This document shows, in pieces, positions 9,796-19,197 of a stretch of DNA of 51,591 nt. Location: the NCBI GenBank assembly GCA_015061615.1, contig SUWE01000016.1, positions 1 to 51,591 on the forward strand, read 5' to 3'. The notes beneath the pieces are model-generated. The model was given only the letters and a program-made list of their open reading frames with translations. It searched no databases and was not told where the DNA came from. Each line of letters opens with the position of its first letter. The stretch's first letter is position 1. A program made the translations under genes and the position numbers. This stretch comes from Lentisphaerota bacterium. Lineage in GTDB: Bacteria > Verrucomicrobiota > Lentisphaeria > Victivallales > Victivallaceae.

Positions 9796-11487
9796 TTACT
9801 CCTGTTTGAGTTCATCTACCTTTTTCGCTTTGAGCAAGTAGGGATAGACCGTATTGCGCTCATCTTTGGCAAAGGTTCCGGTAACACGGGATCTGCCGCT
9901 TTTGAACGGAATATTTTCCGGCAGAATCACCCGTATCCTGGCACTGTCTTTGCCCAGAAGGAATATTTCACCTTTTTCATGAACGAGATTTCCGGCAAGT
10001 TCTCCGTCAAACTCCGCCGCATGCGGTTTGTAATTTGATTCATAATGCAGTTTGTTGAAAGTGATCTTGTGATCCGGCATCTTCGGAGCAAAAATCAGCA
10101 GCGAGCCAACCGCCAGCGCTCCGGAAACGACCGTGCAAAGCAAGCCTATCTTGAACCACTGGAAGAAAGTGATATGACTGCCGCCATGTTTTTCCAGCAT
10201 TCCCAGAGCAACAATATTCGCCGTACTGCCGATCATGGTGATGTTTCCGCCGAAACATGCTCCGAACAGGAGCGCCCACCACAACGGCAGATCCTTGATC
10301 GTAACTGACAGCTGTTCAATGACCGGACTGAATGCCGCAACGAAAATAACATTATCCACAAATGCCGACCCGAAGGCGGAAACCGTGAAAATAAACGGCA
10401 CCAGTGTAGTAACTTCTTTTCCCGCGATTTTTGAAAATCCGTTGGCAAGCACCTGATCAACGTGAGTGTGTTCCAGAGTTCCGGCTACGGCAAAAAGGAG
10501 CATAAAGAAAATCAAAGTCCACCAGTCGACCTCTTTTTCAATATAATAACGGGCGCGGTCAGGCTTGATTATCATAACGATTCCGGCACAGATAAGCGGC
10601 ATAAGCAAAAGCACACTGTTCTTATCCAGACCGAGCAGTTCCTCTGTCTGATGGTGAGATGCGATGGCAACAACGGTCAGAACGATGAGGATCAATCCGC
10701 GCATATAGGGAACTTTCACCACCGGAGCAATGGATAAGCCGCGCTCAAGACGCTCATTCAGACTCACATCGAATTGGGCAAGGTCTTTGCGGAAATACCA
10801 CAGCAGCAAACCGGTCGTCAGAAAAAGCGACACCAGCATCAGCGGGAACGACCAGACCATGAAGTCACCGAAGGTCAACTGTCCTTTGGTTCCGATAAAG
10901 ATACCCACCGGATTACCCATCATCGTTCCGGCACTGCCGATATTTGTCGCCAGCACCGCAATGAGAATATATGGTGTGGCATTGAGTTTCAAACGGTCAC
11001 ACACCTGAAAAATCAGCGTGGAAATGAAGATTATCGAGGTCACCTCATCCACCGCACATGCCAGAAGCGCACTGGCGGTCGCCGTAACAAAAATAAACTT
11101 TTTGCCGTTCAAATCGGGCATGGAAACGATCAGCTGGACGATCCAGGTAAAAAATCCCAGATCGCGCAGCGCTCCGACAATGACCATCATACCGACAAGG
11201 AACATGATAACTTCCAGCGAAGAACTGCTGACGAAGGTCGGGATATCCATGGATTTGTTGAAAATCAGCACCGCCAGACCGAGAAACGCCACTGCCAGAC
11301 GGAATCCCCAGAAAAACAATGTTCCGAAGATGATGGAAATAAACACCGCACATGCAGTTGACTGCGCCGTTGTCATCGCACCGCTTGCCGCACCGCCGAA
11401 TCCGACCAGTCCCGCCGCCGCAAGCAGAATGGCGAAACGGGAAATCATACCCTTTACCGACATTTTTTCGGAAGAACTCTCACTCAT
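9796..11487 (-). CDS. NhaD/ArsB-type ion transporter (IT superfamily)
   Basis: 563 residues with about 12-13 hydrophobic segments. Visible motifs are LLACAVDEVTSIIF and NIGSAGTMMGNPVGIFIG in the first half and the repeated FGSAFVDNVIFVAAF and FGGNITMIGSTANIVALGM in the second. This inverted-repeat pattern with VDE/VDN and GNP or GSTAN motifs belongs to Na+/H+ antiporter NhaD and ArsB/CitM-like carriers. The last ~100 residues (from about MPDHKITFNKL) are soluble and unusual for the family. It starts 6 nt after the EIIA-CBS gene and is cotranscribed with it. Sodium/proton exchange is the likeliest activity; an organic anion or arsenite cannot be excluded. Confidence 0.82.
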   Translation of the reverse strand: MSESSSEKMSVKGMISRFAILLAAAGLVGFGGAASGAMTTAQSTACAVFISIIFGTLFFWGFRLAVAFLGLAVLIFNKSMDIPTFVSSSSLEVIMFLVGMMVIVGALRDLGFFTWIVQLIVSMPDLNGKKFIFVTATASALLACAVDEVTSIIFISTLIFQVCDRLKLNATPYILIAVLATNIGSAGTMMGNPVGIFIGTKGQLTFGDFMVWSFPLMLVSLFLTTGLLLWYFRKDLAQFDVSLNERLERGLSIAPVVKVPYMRGLILIVLTVVAIASHHQTEELLGLDKNSVLLLMPLICAGIVMIIKPDRARYYIEKEVDWWTLIFFMLLFAVAGTLEHTHVDQVLANGFSKIAGKEVTTLVPFIFTVSAFGSAFVDNVIFVAAFSPVIEQLSVTIKDLPLWWALLFGACFGGNITMIGSTANIVALGMLEKHGGSHITFFQWFKIGLLCTVVSGALAVGSLLIFAPKMPDHKITFNKLHYESNYKPHAAEFDGELAGNLVHEKGEIFLLGKDSARIRVILPENIPFKSGRSRVTGTFAKDERNTVYPYLLKAKKVDELKQE

Positions 11488-11493
11488 AATTCA

Positions 11494-12411
11494 TCAATCC
11501 CAGAAAAGTTTAGCTGAAAAATTCTTTAATGATACCATACCCGCAACTTTGCCCTCTTTATCGACGATCAACAACTGCGAAAGGTTGCTTTGCAGGAAGA
11601 TTTTTGCCAGTTTCACCGCCGGATCATCGACCTGCGCCATGACAAACTCCTCACGCATGATATCTGCGACTTTGGTCTCATCGGCAGTCTTGAGCATATC
11701 CGAAAAGGGCTGAAGCTCGTAGATCGGCGAAAGATCCTCAAGCCACAAAAGATGCTCCGGCAGACTGTATTTCAAAAGATCGGCAAGCGAAAGTATTCCG
11801 CGCAAGTCTCCGGTATTGTCAATGACCGGCAGTTCCTCGATGCGGCTGACGGCAAATTTGCGCACAGCATCGAGAATGGAGTCGGTTTCCTGAAGCAGTT
11901 CCGGAAACTTTTCCATAAGGTCGGCAGCTTTGAGATAATCCGGAATAGCGGATAAACCGCAGGAAAAGTGGTTCAGCAAATCCTGCGCCGAAGCACAACG
12001 GGAAATTTTTTCTGTAACGCGCTCTTCGGCAAACTCCGCCGCCAGAGCAGAAAGCAGCTGGATATGCAAATTGGGATTATCCACCGGAGTAAGCAGCAAA
12101 ATCATCACCTTTGCCGCAGTAGCGCCGCCGAAGTCACATCCGTCGGGAATACAGGCTATCGCAACAAGAACCTCTTTCAATCCCGGTATACGGGCGTGAG
12201 GAACTGCCAGATGCGGCGCGATCATCGTCGGGAAAAGCGCCTCGCGGCTGGCGATCTCATTTCTGGTATAGTCCATATCCAGTTCCGGAAAATGCCGTTT
12301 GAGCAGTTCCAGAAGTTTACCGAGAACAACTTTTCCATCCGGCTCATTCACGCCGCACAGAATATTGTTCACTTGAAGAAAATTGCAGAAACTTCTGCGT
12401 TGAGTGTTCAT
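11494..12411 (-). CDS. PTS EIIA (fructose/nitrogen type) fused to CBS domains
   Basis: 305 residues. The first ~150 match a PTS EIIA-2 domain with the phospho-acceptor histidine in APHLAVPHARIPGL. After a linker come two CBS motifs (about 165-225, ending ELPVIDNTGDLRGILSLADL, and about 245-305, ending LLIVDKEGKVAGMVSL). The start is the ATG at 12411 with GGAGG about 8 nt upstream. No EIIB or EIIC is nearby, so this is a regulatory rather than a sugar-transporting EIIA. Its position 6 nt before an ion transporter suggests phosphorylation- and nucleotide-dependent control of that transporter; this is an inference. Confidence 0.85.
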   Translation of the reverse strand: MNTQRRSFCNFLQVNNILCGVNEPDGKVVLGKLLELLKRHFPELDMDYTRNEIASREALFPTMIAPHLAVPHARIPGLKEVLVAIACIPDGCDFGGATAAKVMILLLTPVDNPNLHIQLLSALAAEFAEERVTEKISRCASAQDLLNHFSCGLSAIPDYLKAADLMEKFPELLQETDSILDAVRKFAVSRIEELPVIDNTGDLRGILSLADLLKYSLPEHLLWLEDLSPIYELQPFSDMLKTADETKVADIMREEFVMAQVDDPAVKLAKIFLQSNLSQLLIVDKEGKVAGMVSLKNFSAKLFWD

Positions 12412-12445
12412 ATATAATCCTCCATAAAAAAACACATTCTCTATA

Positions 12446-12474
12446 AGCATACGACATTATCACGCTTTTGTCAA
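12446..12474 (-). promoter_or_regulatory. Sigma70-type promoter of the EIIA-CBS/transporter operon
   Basis: On the minus strand TTGACA (12469-12474), a 17-bp spacer and TATGCT (12446-12451), about 35 nt upstream of the ATG at 12411. Confidence 0.7.
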
Positions 12475-12583
12475 TTTTTTATTTTATAAAATTGATTACT
12501 TTTTGCTTATCAATATTTTTTTTCATACATTCTGTTGACAGACAAATCCAGCGCAACTGTTCAGATTTTTTTTACCGGAACAC

Positions 12584-12612
12584 TTGACAAAATTTTCCGG
12601 CAGATATATATT
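12584..12612 (+). promoter_or_regulatory. Sigma70-type promoter of the TIM-barrel/M29 peptidase operon
   Basis: TTGACA (12584-12589), 17 bp, TATATT (12607-12612). Expected start near 12619, about 39 nt upstream of the ATG at 12658. Confidence 0.75.
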
Positions 12613-12627
12613 ATTTTCAGCACAAAA

Positions 12628-12641
12628 GTGAATCGTTTCAC
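12628..12641. promoter_or_regulatory. LacI-type operator-like palindrome
   Basis: GTGAATCGTTTCAC is a palindrome centred on CG with one mismatched pair, of the TGAAnCGnTTCA kind bound by LacI/GalR-family regulators. It lies about 10 nt downstream of the predicted transcription start. It differs from the AAACATGTTT operators of the LacI locus in this window, so another regulator is implied. Confidence 0.45.
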
Positions 12642-12657
12642 AACTGAAGGATAAAAA

Positions 12658-14688
12658 ATGAAAACGCCAGCTTACCGCCAGATTCTGCGGTTGTTTCTTC
12701 CGCTTGACCAGGAGCGCAACCGCGTAAAAGATGCCATTGATTACTGCCGCAGAACAAACTGTCATGAAGTGATGCTCTTTACCGGATTGTTCGACAGTTC
12801 GCCGAGCTTTCTTTCTTTGGATGAAATCAATGACCGGGTGGAAAATATCCTGAAACCCGCCATTGACGGATTGAAAAATGCCGGAATAAAACCGACGCTC
12901 AACATTTTGCAGACTCTCGGTCATCACTATTTTCCGGCAGATGCGGAGTACCGCAAACAATTTCCCTTCCGTGAACGCGTTCCGCAGGATGGGTCAGCCG
13001 GCGGCGGCGCCTGTCCGCTGGATGAAAACCTGCGCAAATGGGTCGCAGAGACCTACAAAATCTATGCCGCACTCAAGGCGGAATATATCTTTGTCGATGA
13101 CGATTTCCGCACGATGATGAAAGGCGGACTTACCTGTTTTTGTGCTGAACATTTACGCATCATCGGCGAACTTGCGGGCAAAACCGTCTCCAGAGAAGAA
13201 CTTGTCGATGCAGTATTTTCCAAACCGGAGTCGCCGTTGAGAAAAATTTTCTTCGATGTCACTACCGAAGGATTCGTCTCGCTTGCAAAACTTATCCACG
13301 ATACAGTCAAATCCGTTTCTCCTGAAACGCGGATCGGTCTGATGAGCGCATGTCTGCCCCACGGGACCGCCGGAATGGATCTGGATAAGATACTGCTTGC
13401 CCTTGCCGGGAGCGACCGTCCGCTTCTGCGCCCGCAGGTTCCTTTATATTATGAACTTATGCCGCAGCGGGTTCCGGAGATGACCTTCAATCCGTCGCTT
13501 ATGCGCGCGGCACTGCCGGATAATGTCGAACATTTTGCCGAACTTGAGTGTACCCCCTACGGTCCTTACGGCAAATCTGCCGCCATGACCGCAGCTCAGG
13601 CATTTGCACTGCTGATGCAGGGCTTTTCCACTCAGGCATTCACCTTTTTCGACACTCTCGGTCACCCCCTGCCCGAAGCAAGAGGATTGATAAACGCTTT
13701 TGAAAAATACAATCCGTTCTTCAACCGTGTTGCGGAACTGATTCCGGAAGATTCCCCCTGCTCCGGAATCAAAACTCTTGTCGGCAGGAACACTCTGCGT
13801 CAGCGGCACTGTTCAAAACCGGCAAATTACTTCAATGAACGCGAACTTGCCAATGCCATCCACAACTGCGGTCTGCCGCTGGGAACTCCGGAAAGTTCCC
13901 CCTTCAATATAATCACCGGCGACGACGTGCGCACCTTTACGCATGATGAACTTGACTCTCTGCTCAAAAACGGCGCCCTGCTCGACTTCCACGCCCTCAA
14001 CGCCCTGCACGAACTCGGATTCGGTGAACGCATCGGTATTGAGTGCAAAGAGGAGATCGAACACGACGAACTCGGTCTTGAAGAATACAACTTCGGCTTC
14101 GGCAGAGATTTTGAATCATCCAAATGCCGCCAGCCGTTGAGATTTTTCTGCTACCACGCTCTTGCCGATGTGAGAAAGCTGGTCAGTGATGACAAAGCCG
14201 AAGCGTGGTCGGTCATCAAAAATTTCCGCATGAAAAATGTTGCTCCGGGTCTGCTGGTCAGGGAAAATGCCGCCGGTGAACGCTTTGCCGTCTGCGCGCT
14301 GTCCGGTGATGCCGGACACAAGTTCCTTGCCAATTACGACCGGACAAGGGAGTTCCGCAAACTTTTCAGTTACATTGCCCGCCGTCCGCTGCCGCTGGCT
14401 GTTCATCAGGATGCACCTTATATCTGGGTTCTGCTCAACCGCAGTGCCGACGGCAAAGTGCTTGCCGGAATCATCAACTGTTCCACCGATACGATCGAAG
14501 AACTCCCGCTGCTGGCAGGTGATGAGTTTGCCAAAGGATTCTTCCGCATCACGGAAAACGGTCAGGAGGATATCTCCCTTATCCATCCCCCCTGCCCCGA
14601 TCCGGACGGAACCGGTGCAACGCTTTATACATTGAAAACAACCCTCAAGCCGCTTGATTTCATGCTGCTTGGCGCAAAAGAGGAGTAA
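12658..14688 (+). CDS. Putative cytoplasmic TIM-barrel glycosidase-like protein
   Basis: 676 residues with no signal peptide. I do not recognise a named family. The first ~350 residues alternate strand-helix like a TIM barrel (CHEVMLFTGLFDSSPSF, GIKPTLNILQTLGHHY, AEYIFVDDDFRTM, TRIGLMSACLPHGTAGMD), with acidic residues at strand ends as in GH42/GH-A-like glycosidases; QAFTFFDTLGHPLPEAR is near residue 335. The C-terminal third is beta-rich (LLVRENAAGERFAVCALSG, WVLLNRSADGKVLAGIINCS), resembling beta-galactosidase accessory domains. AAGGAT precedes the ATG. It is followed after 7 nt by an M29 aminopeptidase and has a strong promoter and a LacI-like operator. Probably intracellular degradation of an imported oligosaccharide. 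Confidence 0.6.
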   Translation: MKTPAYRQILRLFLPLDQERNRVKDAIDYCRRTNCHEVMLFTGLFDSSPSFLSLDEINDRVENILKPAIDGLKNAGIKPTLNILQTLGHHYFPADAEYRKQFPFRERVPQDGSAGGGACPLDENLRKWVAETYKIYAALKAEYIFVDDDFRTMMKGGLTCFCAEHLRIIGELAGKTVSREELVDAVFSKPESPLRKIFFDVTTEGFVSLAKLIHDTVKSVSPETRIGLMSACLPHGTAGMDLDKILLALAGSDRPLLRPQVPLYYELMPQRVPEMTFNPSLMRAALPDNVEHFAELECTPYGPYGKSAAMTAAQAFALLMQGFSTQAFTFFDTLGHPLPEARGLINAFEKYNPFFNRVAELIPEDSPCSGIKTLVGRNTLRQRHCSKPANYFNERELANAIHNCGLPLGTPESSPFNIITGDDVRTFTHDELDSLLKNGALLDFHALNALHELGFGERIGIECKEEIEHDELGLEEYNFGFGRDFESSKCRQPLRFFCYHALADVRKLVSDDKAEAWSVIKNFRMKNVAPGLLVRENAAGERFAVCALSGDAGHKFLANYDRTREFRKLFSYIARRPLPLAVHQDAPYIWVLLNRSADGKVLAGIINCSTDTIEELPLLAGDEFAKGFFRITENGQEDISLIHPPCPDPDGTGATLYTLKTTLKPLDFMLLGAKEE

Positions 14689-14695
14689 AAATATC

Positions 14696-15919
14696 ATGGA
14701 TAACAAACGGCTTGAAATGTATGCCGATCTCATCGTCAATACCGGAATAAATCCTGATAAAGGTCAGGATGTCGTCATCACCGCAGGATTCGATCAGCTC
14801 GACTTCGTCCGCATGGTAACGGAAAAATGTTATCAGCGCGGCGTCGGAAAAGTCTGGTTCAACTGGGTGGATATGCCGCTGGAAAAACTCCATTATCTCT
14901 ATCAGAGCGAAGAACGCCTCAGCAATTTTGAACAGTGGGAAGTGGAAAAACTGCGCTGGCAGGCGGATAAACTCCCCGCGCGCCTCTGGCTCGACTCCGA
15001 TGATCCGGACGGAATGGACGGTATCGACCCGGAAAAACGCGCGAAAGCCCAAATGGCAAAGTTCCCGGTGATCAAGCCGTTCCGTGACAAAATGGAAAAC
15101 CGTCACCAGTGGTGCATCGCCGGAGTCCCCGGAGTGAAATGGGCAAAAAAGGTCTTTCCGCAGTTGTCTGAAGAAGAAGCGGTGGAAAAACTCTGGGATG
15201 CGATCCTTACCGCCTCCCGCGCCAACGGCGATGCCATTGCCAACTGGCAGGAACACAACGCCGCGATTGCCATGCGCAGTAAAAAGCTCAATGAGTATCA
15301 CTTCACTGCACTGGAATACAAGGCGGATAACGGAACAGATTTCCGTATCGGTCTCATGCCGCAGGCGGTCTTTGCCGGTGCGGCGGAAACCGATCTGTAC
15401 GGCAGAACATTCAATCCCAATATCCCCAGCGAAGAAATTTTCACCTCTCCGCGCAAAGGTGATGCCGACGGTATTCTGGTGGCGACAAAACCGCTCTCTT
15501 ATCAGGGGTCACTCATCGAAAACTTTTCCATCCGTTTTGAAAACGGCAAAGCTGTGGAAGTCCACGCGGAAAAAAATCAGGCTGTCCTTGAAAAGATGAT
15601 TTCTATGGATGAAGGTGCCGCGTACCTCGGCGAGTGCGCCCTTATCGGCTGTGATTCGCCCATCAACCGGTCAGGAATCCTTTTCTGGAACACACTTTAC
15701 GATGAAAATGCCTCCTGTCATGTGGCTCTCGGACGCGGCTTTGACTGCTGTATCAAAGATTTTGATAAATACAGCAAAGAGGAACTCACTGCAATGGGAC
15801 TCAATGACAGTATGATACATGTGGACTTCATGATCGGCTGTGACACGATGGATATCGACGGCGTTACCGGATCCGGAGAAAAAATCCCGGTCTTCCGCAA
15901 AGGGTTGTGGTGCTTCTGA
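14696..15919 (+). CDS. M29-family metallo-aminopeptidase (AmpS/PepS type)
   Basis: 407 residues. The ATG at 14696 has GAGGAG 10 nt upstream; the longer frame overlaps the preceding gene. Family signs are the opening MYADLIVNTGINPDKGQDVV, and the metal-ligand and catalytic stretches NIPSEEIFTSPRKG, YLGECALIG, SCHVALGRGFD and HVDFMIGCDTMDIDG, which supply the Glu, Glu, His and His-x-Asp residues of clan M29. It removes N-terminal residues from peptides in the cytoplasm. It ends with TGA at 15917-15919, directly abutting the stop of the convergent helicase gene. Cotranscription with a glycosidase-like gene is odd and may reflect use of glycopeptides. Confidence 0.88.
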   Translation: MDNKRLEMYADLIVNTGINPDKGQDVVITAGFDQLDFVRMVTEKCYQRGVGKVWFNWVDMPLEKLHYLYQSEERLSNFEQWEVEKLRWQADKLPARLWLDSDDPDGMDGIDPEKRAKAQMAKFPVIKPFRDKMENRHQWCIAGVPGVKWAKKVFPQLSEEEAVEKLWDAILTASRANGDAIANWQEHNAAIAMRSKKLNEYHFTALEYKADNGTDFRIGLMPQAVFAGAAETDLYGRTFNPNIPSEEIFTSPRKGDADGILVATKPLSYQGSLIENFSIRFENGKAVEVHAEKNQAVLEKMISMDEGAAYLGECALIGCDSPINRSGILFWNTLYDENASCHVALGRGFDCCIKDFDKYSKEELTAMGLNDSMIHVDFMIGCDTMDIDGVTGSGEKIPVFRKGLWCF

Positions 15920-18900
15920 TCACTCCATAAGAGCGCGCAGTTCGGCAAGCGAGATGCCGCCGGAGGCACTGGGATTTTCCACAAGTGATTGAAAAAGTTC
16001 CCGCTTTTTCTGCTGCAGAAGCAGAACTTTTTCTTCCACAGAATCCTTCATCACCAGTTTGACAGTCGATACCGTCCGGGTCTGACCGATACGGTGCGTT
16101 CTGTCCGCCGCCTGAAGTTCCACAGCGGGGTTCCACCACGGGTCGTAGATTATCACGGTATCGGCAGAAGTGAGATTGAGTCCGGTTCCGCCGGCTTTCA
16201 AGCTGAGCAGGAAAAGCGGAACAGACGGATCGTTATTGAAACGGTCCACCCGTTCCTGACGGTCGCGGGTGGCTCCGTCAAGATACTCGAAGGGGATACC
16301 GGCGGAATCCAGTTTGGGAACAAGCAATTTGAGCATGGAAGTAAACTGGCTGAAAAGCAGTACCTTGTGTCCGCTGTCGATCGTTTCATGCAGCAGTTCA
16401 AAGAGCAGTTCAGTTTTTGCAGACGGAATTTCACTGCCTTTTCCATCCGGCAGCAGTTCCGGGTGACAGCAGCACTGGCGCAAACGCAGAAGCAGCGCAA
16501 AAAGATCGGCACTGCTGCCGTTTTTCAAAGTTGCACGGTTTTCTTCAAGGACTCCGGCGTAGAACTCCCGCTGGGCGGCAGACATTTCACAGAATATGGT
16601 GCTTTCATGTTTTTCCGGCAGGTCGGAAGCGACTTCTGCTTTTGTACGCCGCTTGATGAACGGGGATATCCTGCCGGTGAACTCCTCCTGAAGTTCGCTG
16701 TCAAGAGCGATCCCGGCATAACGGCGGCGGAATGAATTGAGGGTGCCGAGCAGACCGGGCTGAAGAAAATCCATAACGCTCCACAGATCTTCCGGAGTAT
16801 TTTCCAGCGGAGTACCGGTCAGCACCACCCGGTGGGCGGCATTGATGCTTTTGCAATTTCTGGCATTCCCGGAACCGGGATTTTTGATATGCTGTGCCTC
16901 GTCAAGCACCAGAAAGGAAAAACAGTATTTTTTCAGCAGATTCTGGCAGAGTTTCACCGCAGTGTATGAAAGAATGAGCAAGTCAAATCCGCCATTTTTC
17001 AGCACTTCCACGCGCTCTGCTCCCGTCGGGGCAGCCACGCGGAAACCGGGGACGAACTTCGCCGCTTCCCTCGCCCAGTTGACCGTGAGAGATGCAGGAC
17101 AGACGATCAGTGACGGATTGCCGTTTTTATCCATGCGCGAAGCAAGAAGTGCAAGCAGCTGAACAGTTTTACCCAATCCCATCTCATCGGCAAGCAGCGG
17201 GTTGAAACTGCGGTCGACAAGATACTGCATGAAACTTACCCCCTGCTTCTGATAAGTGCGCAAGGTGCCTTTGAAACGGAAATTTTCCATCGACTGTACA
17301 CCGGACTCTTCGGAAGAATCAAACAGCAGCTCCACCGGCAGCGCACCGGGAACCGCTCCGGCAAGGGTGCAGAAAAATTTCCAGTTCACAAAAGGCACTT
17401 CAAAGGTGCTGTCAAAAATATTGAAATTTCTCACGACCGCCCCGGATGCCCGCACGAATTTACCCAGCGGTGCAGAGATACGGTAGAGTTTTCCCCGTAC
17501 CGGAATATAATTTTTACGCGCCGATGCGTATTCGTTCAACTTTTCCCAGCTGAGCGCCTCGCCCGGTTCACCGGCGGAAACGGCAATGATATGCGCATCA
17601 GGGAGTTTTCCGGCACTTTTGCAGCGCAGAGAAACCTCCTTCAAACCGCATCCGCCGCCGCACAACGCGGCAAAGGCGGCAGTAAAGGTGATTTTATCCC
17701 CCATCGACCGCACCATTTCCGGCAGTGCCTTATCGAGAAAAACTCCGGCTTTGACAGTATCGTTTATAAAGGCGGCGCTTGCATCTTCGAGAATATCCAT
17801 TCCGAAAAGCGACAGCATATTTTCAAAGCCCGCTTCGCTCCGGATGTCGCGGGCAAAACAGCGTTTGCCGGAAGCAAAGACCCTGCCGGTACGCGGGGCG
17901 CAGATGATCTGGCGGCCGTCGCAGTCGTAAAGATATTGTATTTTCAGCATAAATGAGTTATGCTCATCAAAGCTGCCGTCGAGCAGGATTTTGACCGCCC
18001 TGGGTTCCGGGGCGATACTTCCGGCTTCTTCGATCGGGAGCGGGAATTTTTCCAGTTCTTTGCGGTCGCGCACCTGCAGACGGAAAAAGCTGCGCAGAAA
18101 ACTTGCCTCGCAGTTGCCGCCGATAAAGAAATATTCATCGTGCTTGCCGACCCAGCTGCCTGCCCTGCCGGCAATGACCCGCGCTCCGTCAAGGGGAAGG
18201 ACCGCATCGGCGATACGGATTCCGGGAACGATTTTATCTTTCACCTTCACCAGAACCGGTTCCGCACGCTCCGGACGGATGATTATGCGGTTGCCTGCAC
18301 GGAAAAAGCGGGGGAATCCGCCCAAAGCGTGAAAAAGTTCCGACGCAAGCTCCGCCCCCAGAGATATCATGGAGTTATCTGCTGTACCGTTGAGGGCAAG
18401 AAAACGGATTATCTGCTGGTCGTGCAGGGAAAAATCTTCGTATTTGAGAACGACACTCAACGATTTATTGAAATACAACTGTTTGAGGTTGTTCAGGTTG
18501 CCGGAATACTCCCGCGATGCTCCGGCAAGACGGATATTGAGCAGAAGTATCTTGTACTGATTGGGAGCATGGAGCTGATCTTCCACCACATTTATGTAAA
18601 GTTTGGCACTGTTGCTCATACCGCGGGCGGAAAGCTCGGCAAAACTCTGTTTGACAAGCCCTTTGCTGTAAACCGGCGGAGCTTCATCTTCCTGAAGTTT
18701 CAACGCAAATCTTCCGGAATACATAAGCAAAGCGACCGCATGGGAGCAGAGGGAAAACTCTTTTTCATTGCAGGAACACGTTGAAACGGCATTTTCTCCG
18801 GTTGAAACAACTGTTTCCACCGGGAGCATACCATCTGAAGCGAATACACCGCACAATCCGCCGTCTTTATTGCGCCACGCCCCTGCAAGCGCCTTCTGTT

Positions 18901-18973
18901 TCAGATGAGCTTTGCCTTTTTTCAAGGTCTCCGCACTGGAAAGTGCGATCAATTTTTCTTCAAAACTTGCCAT
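15920..18973 (-). CDS. SNF2-family helicase with SWIM zinc finger
   Basis: 1017 residues. The SWIM motif CSCNEKEFSLCSHAVALL lies near residue 75. The SNF2 ATPase core lies in the C-terminal half: LADEMGLGKTVQLLALLASR (Walker A), LVLDEAQHIKNP (DEAQ box), LTGTPLENTPEDLW, FKRRTK-like spacer, LSLKAGGTGLNLTSADTV and ADRTHRIGQTRTV. The stretch between is a long HepA-type N-terminal region. It is an ATP-driven double-stranded DNA translocase of the kind thought to remodel RNA polymerase or nucleoprotein. No clear ribosome site precedes the ATG. It is tail-to-tail with the M29 peptidase with no spacer. A standalone chromosomal gene; no restriction or defence genes are beside it. Confidence 0.9.
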   Translation of the reverse strand: MASFEEKLIALSSAETLKKGKAHLKQKALAGAWRNKDGGLCGVFASDGMLPVETVVSTGENAVSTCSCNEKEFSLCSHAVALLMYSGRFALKLQEDEAPPVYSKGLVKQSFAELSARGMSNSAKLYINVVEDQLHAPNQYKILLLNIRLAGASREYSGNLNNLKQLYFNKSLSVVLKYEDFSLHDQQIIRFLALNGTADNSMISLGAELASELFHALGGFPRFFRAGNRIIIRPERAEPVLVKVKDKIVPGIRIADAVLPLDGARVIAGRAGSWVGKHDEYFFIGGNCEASFLRSFFRLQVRDRKELEKFPLPIEEAGSIAPEPRAVKILLDGSFDEHNSFMLKIQYLYDCDGRQIICAPRTGRVFASGKRCFARDIRSEAGFENMLSLFGMDILEDASAAFINDTVKAGVFLDKALPEMVRSMGDKITFTAAFAALCGGGCGLKEVSLRCKSAGKLPDAHIIAVSAGEPGEALSWEKLNEYASARKNYIPVRGKLYRISAPLGKFVRASGAVVRNFNIFDSTFEVPFVNWKFFCTLAGAVPGALPVELLFDSSEESGVQSMENFRFKGTLRTYQKQGVSFMQYLVDRSFNPLLADEMGLGKTVQLLALLASRMDKNGNPSLIVCPASLTVNWAREAAKFVPGFRVAAPTGAERVEVLKNGGFDLLILSYTAVKLCQNLLKKYCFSFLVLDEAQHIKNPGSGNARNCKSINAAHRVVLTGTPLENTPEDLWSVMDFLQPGLLGTLNSFRRRYAGIALDSELQEEFTGRISPFIKRRTKAEVASDLPEKHESTIFCEMSAAQREFYAGVLEENRATLKNGSSADLFALLLRLRQCCCHPELLPDGKGSEIPSAKTELLFELLHETIDSGHKVLLFSQFTSMLKLLVPKLDSAGIPFEYLDGATRDRQERVDRFNNDPSVPLFLLSLKAGGTGLNLTSADTVIIYDPWWNPAVELQAADRTHRIGQTRTVSTVKLVMKDSVEEKVLLLQQKKRELFQSLVENPSASGGISLAELRALME

Positions 18974-19094
18974 TTTACAACCGTCACTGTCAGGAAAATG
19001 ATTCCTGCAAATACAAATTACTTCTGAAAATAAAAATATCAGCTTATTAATTTAACTCATTTCAGTAAATTTTTCAATAGTCGCATGATAAAAG

Positions 19095-19123
19095 TTGAAA
19101 AAAATCTTAATGTGGAATATATT
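19095..19123 (+). promoter_or_regulatory. Sigma70-type promoter of aas
   Basis: TTGAAA (19095-19100), 17 bp, TATATT (19118-19123), about 75 nt before the aas start. Confidence 0.65.
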
Positions 19124-19197
19124 ATAGTGCTGACAAAAGTAATATAATGCTTTGTTTTTTGTTTCAGGAATTTTAATTTTATTTACGGAGTTTTATC

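Noticed and set aside
15920..18973. SNF2 helicase as part of a defence system
   Set aside because: SWIM-SNF2 proteins are widespread chromosomal genes and no nuclease, methyltransferase or phospholipase D partner is adjacent.
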